Shown here: positions 4,978 through 6,081 of the stretch, piece by piece
How the letters are laid out: each line of letters starts with the position of its first letter
Numbering within the stretch: position 1 is the first letter of the stretch
DNA from: Nitrospirota bacterium
Lineage (GTDB): Bacteria; Nitrospirota; Thermodesulfovibrionia; Thermodesulfovibrionales; SM23-35
Assembly: GCA_016212245.1 (NCBI GenBank)
Contig: JACRGU010000113.1
Location: 1-6,081, forward strand
Reading direction: 5' to 3'
Length of the DNA stretch: 6,081 bases
The notes under the pieces: model-generated
What the model was told of the DNA's origin: nothing
Database searches by the model: none
The model's input: only the letters and a program-made list of their open reading frames with translations
Position numbers and translations under genes: made by a program

Positions 4978-6081
4978 AGAGGTAAAAGCGTCGAGTCCTG
5001 ATGTTGATAAGTGCCCCTATTGATAGGAGATTTGACAGGAGTGCAGTTCCTCCATAGCTCATGAATGGTAGAGGTATCCCAACGACTGGCATCATGCCTA
5101 AGGTCATCCCGACATTAATAAAGAGATAGATTGAAAACATGAATGTTATTCCGAGTGCAAGTAGCCTCCCGAAGTCATCCTTTGCCTTCCTCGCTGTATC
5201 GAGCCCTCTCAGTATTAAGATGAGATAGAGAGATAAAAGCAGGAGACTTCCGAGGAATCCCCATTCCTCAGCAAAGACTGCAAAGATGAAGTCTGTATGT
5301 TTCTCCGGGAGAAATCTGAATGGCCCCTGTGTGCCTTTCAGGTAACCTTTTCCGAGGAGCTCACCTGAACCCACCGTAATCTTCGACTGATTTATGTGAT
5401 AGCCTACCCCTGTTGGGTCTACCTCCGGTTCTATAAAGGCAACCAGCCTGTTTTTCTGATAGTCTCTGAGTCCTTCCCAGAGTATATTGCCGAGGAAAGG
5501 CAGGGATATCAAGCCTATAATTACCAGCAGTATTGCAACCTTTTTGTAGAGCCCTTTTGCAAGTATTAATGAGACAAAGATTGTCAGGATTATTAATGCT
5601 GTTCCGAGGTCAGGCTGTTTAACGAGAAGAAAAAAAGGAAGAAGTACGAACATAAAGAATATCCGAAAAAGTGAGGTTGTGCTGACAGGGCCATTCATTT
5701 TACTCAATTGCTGTGAGAGCATTATTATGAATGTGAGTTTAAAAAACTCTGATGGCTGGAAGGAAAGAGGCCCGATGCTCAGCCATCTCTGGGCCCCCAT
5801 ACCTGTCTTCCCGAAGATAAACACGGTTATTAAAAAAATAATGCCTGCGATATAGAAGTAAAGTGAAAATCTGCTCAGCCATACATAGTCAAAACTAACA
5901 ATCAAGAATAATGCAATGATTCCGAGTACGAACCATGATGCCTGTTTTATATAGAACCCTGAATGCTCTTCTGCTGCAAGCGGGCGTGTAGCACTGTATA
6001 TAGTCATAATTCCGATAAGTGCTATGACCATGACAATAGAGAGTGTTACCCAGTCAAAGTTCTTAATTAGTCTACGGTCTA
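4970..6081 (-). CDS. rodA: Peptidoglycan glycosyltransferase RodA (MrdB), SEDS family (5' end outside window)
   Basis: RodA polymerises lipid II into glycan strands in the inner membrane as part of the elongasome that keeps rod shape, working with a class B PBP and MreBCD. Although an ATG occurs at 6031, the frame continues upstream to the window edge and encodes DRRLIKNFDW, the usual RodA N-terminus, so the real start lies just beyond 6081. About ten membrane segments are visible. Numbered from the 6031 ATG, motifs include GAQRWLSIGPLSFQPSEFFK (79-98), KQPDLGTALI (138-147), the PEKHTDFIFAVFAEEWGF block (242-259, with catalytic-type Asp247) and VGIPLPFMSYGG (317-328). The HTDF sequence and C-terminal end favour RodA over FtsW. 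Length would be about 370, normal for the family. tRNA-Met follows downstream. Confidence 0.96.
   Translation of the reverse strand, partial: DRRLIKNFDWVTLSIVMVIALIGIMTIYSATRPLAAEEHSGFYIKQASWFVLGIIALFLIVSFDYVWLSRFSLYFYIAGIIFLITVFIFGKTGMGAQRWLSIGPLSFQPSEFFKLTFIIMLSQQLSKMNGPVSTTSLFRIFFMFVLLPFFLLVKQPDLGTALIILTIFVSLILAKGLYKKVAILLVIIGLISLPFLGNILWEGLRDYQKNRLVAFIEPEVDPTGVGYHINQSKITVGSGELLGKGYLKGTQGPFRFLPEKHTDFIFAVFAEEWGFLGSLLLLSLYLILILRGLDTARKAKDDFGRLLALGITFMFSIYLFINVGMTLGMMPVVGIPLPFMSYGGTALLSNLLSIGALINIRTRRFYLFY

Overview
The window looks like core chromosomal DNA of a Gram-negative bacterium. It has moderate to low G+C and encodes the 3' CCA in both tRNA genes. It carries a long YidC with a full periplasmic domain, a cysteine-rich DUF6485-type protein and a c-type cytochrome remnant. 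This fits an anaerobic lineage such as Nitrospirota (Thermodesulfovibrionia) or a former deltaproteobacterium. That placement is inference from gene flavour; no taxonomic marker was searched.

Almost everything from 615 to 6081 lies on the minus strand. In transcription order it reads rodA (5' end cut by the window edge), tRNA-Met(CAU), rpmH, rnpA, yidD, yidC, mnmE, a DUF6485-type gene and tRNA-Leu(CAA). The classic rpmH-rnpA-yidD-yidC-mnmE block makes ribosomal protein L34, the RNase P protein subunit, two membrane-protein insertion factors and a tRNA wobble-modifying GTPase. Two points need care: rpmH (46 codons) is easily missed, and rnpA has no ATG, GTG or TTG that would include its conserved N-terminus. 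The KH-domain gene jag/khpB, often found between yidC and mnmE, is absent; only 49 nt separate the two.

The left end, 1-584, is on the plus strand and converges on the minus-strand block. It holds the 3' part of a probably exported NTF2-like protein. Just past its stop, in the +1 frame, comes a short stretch encoding two CXXCH haem-binding motifs, with a near-perfect 15-bp hairpin inside it. This is either a frameshifted gene or a decaying cytochrome.

The most unusual structure is a set of 7-bp-period repeat arrays. Two lie in opposite orientation next to tRNA-Leu. One lies next to tRNA-Met, at nearly the same distance (9 and 10 nt) and orientation as the nearest array at tRNA-Leu. A fourth, with a different heptamer, sits inside mnmE and is translated in frame between the G4 and G5 motifs. 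No CRISPR array, insertion sequence, prophage or defence system is visible.
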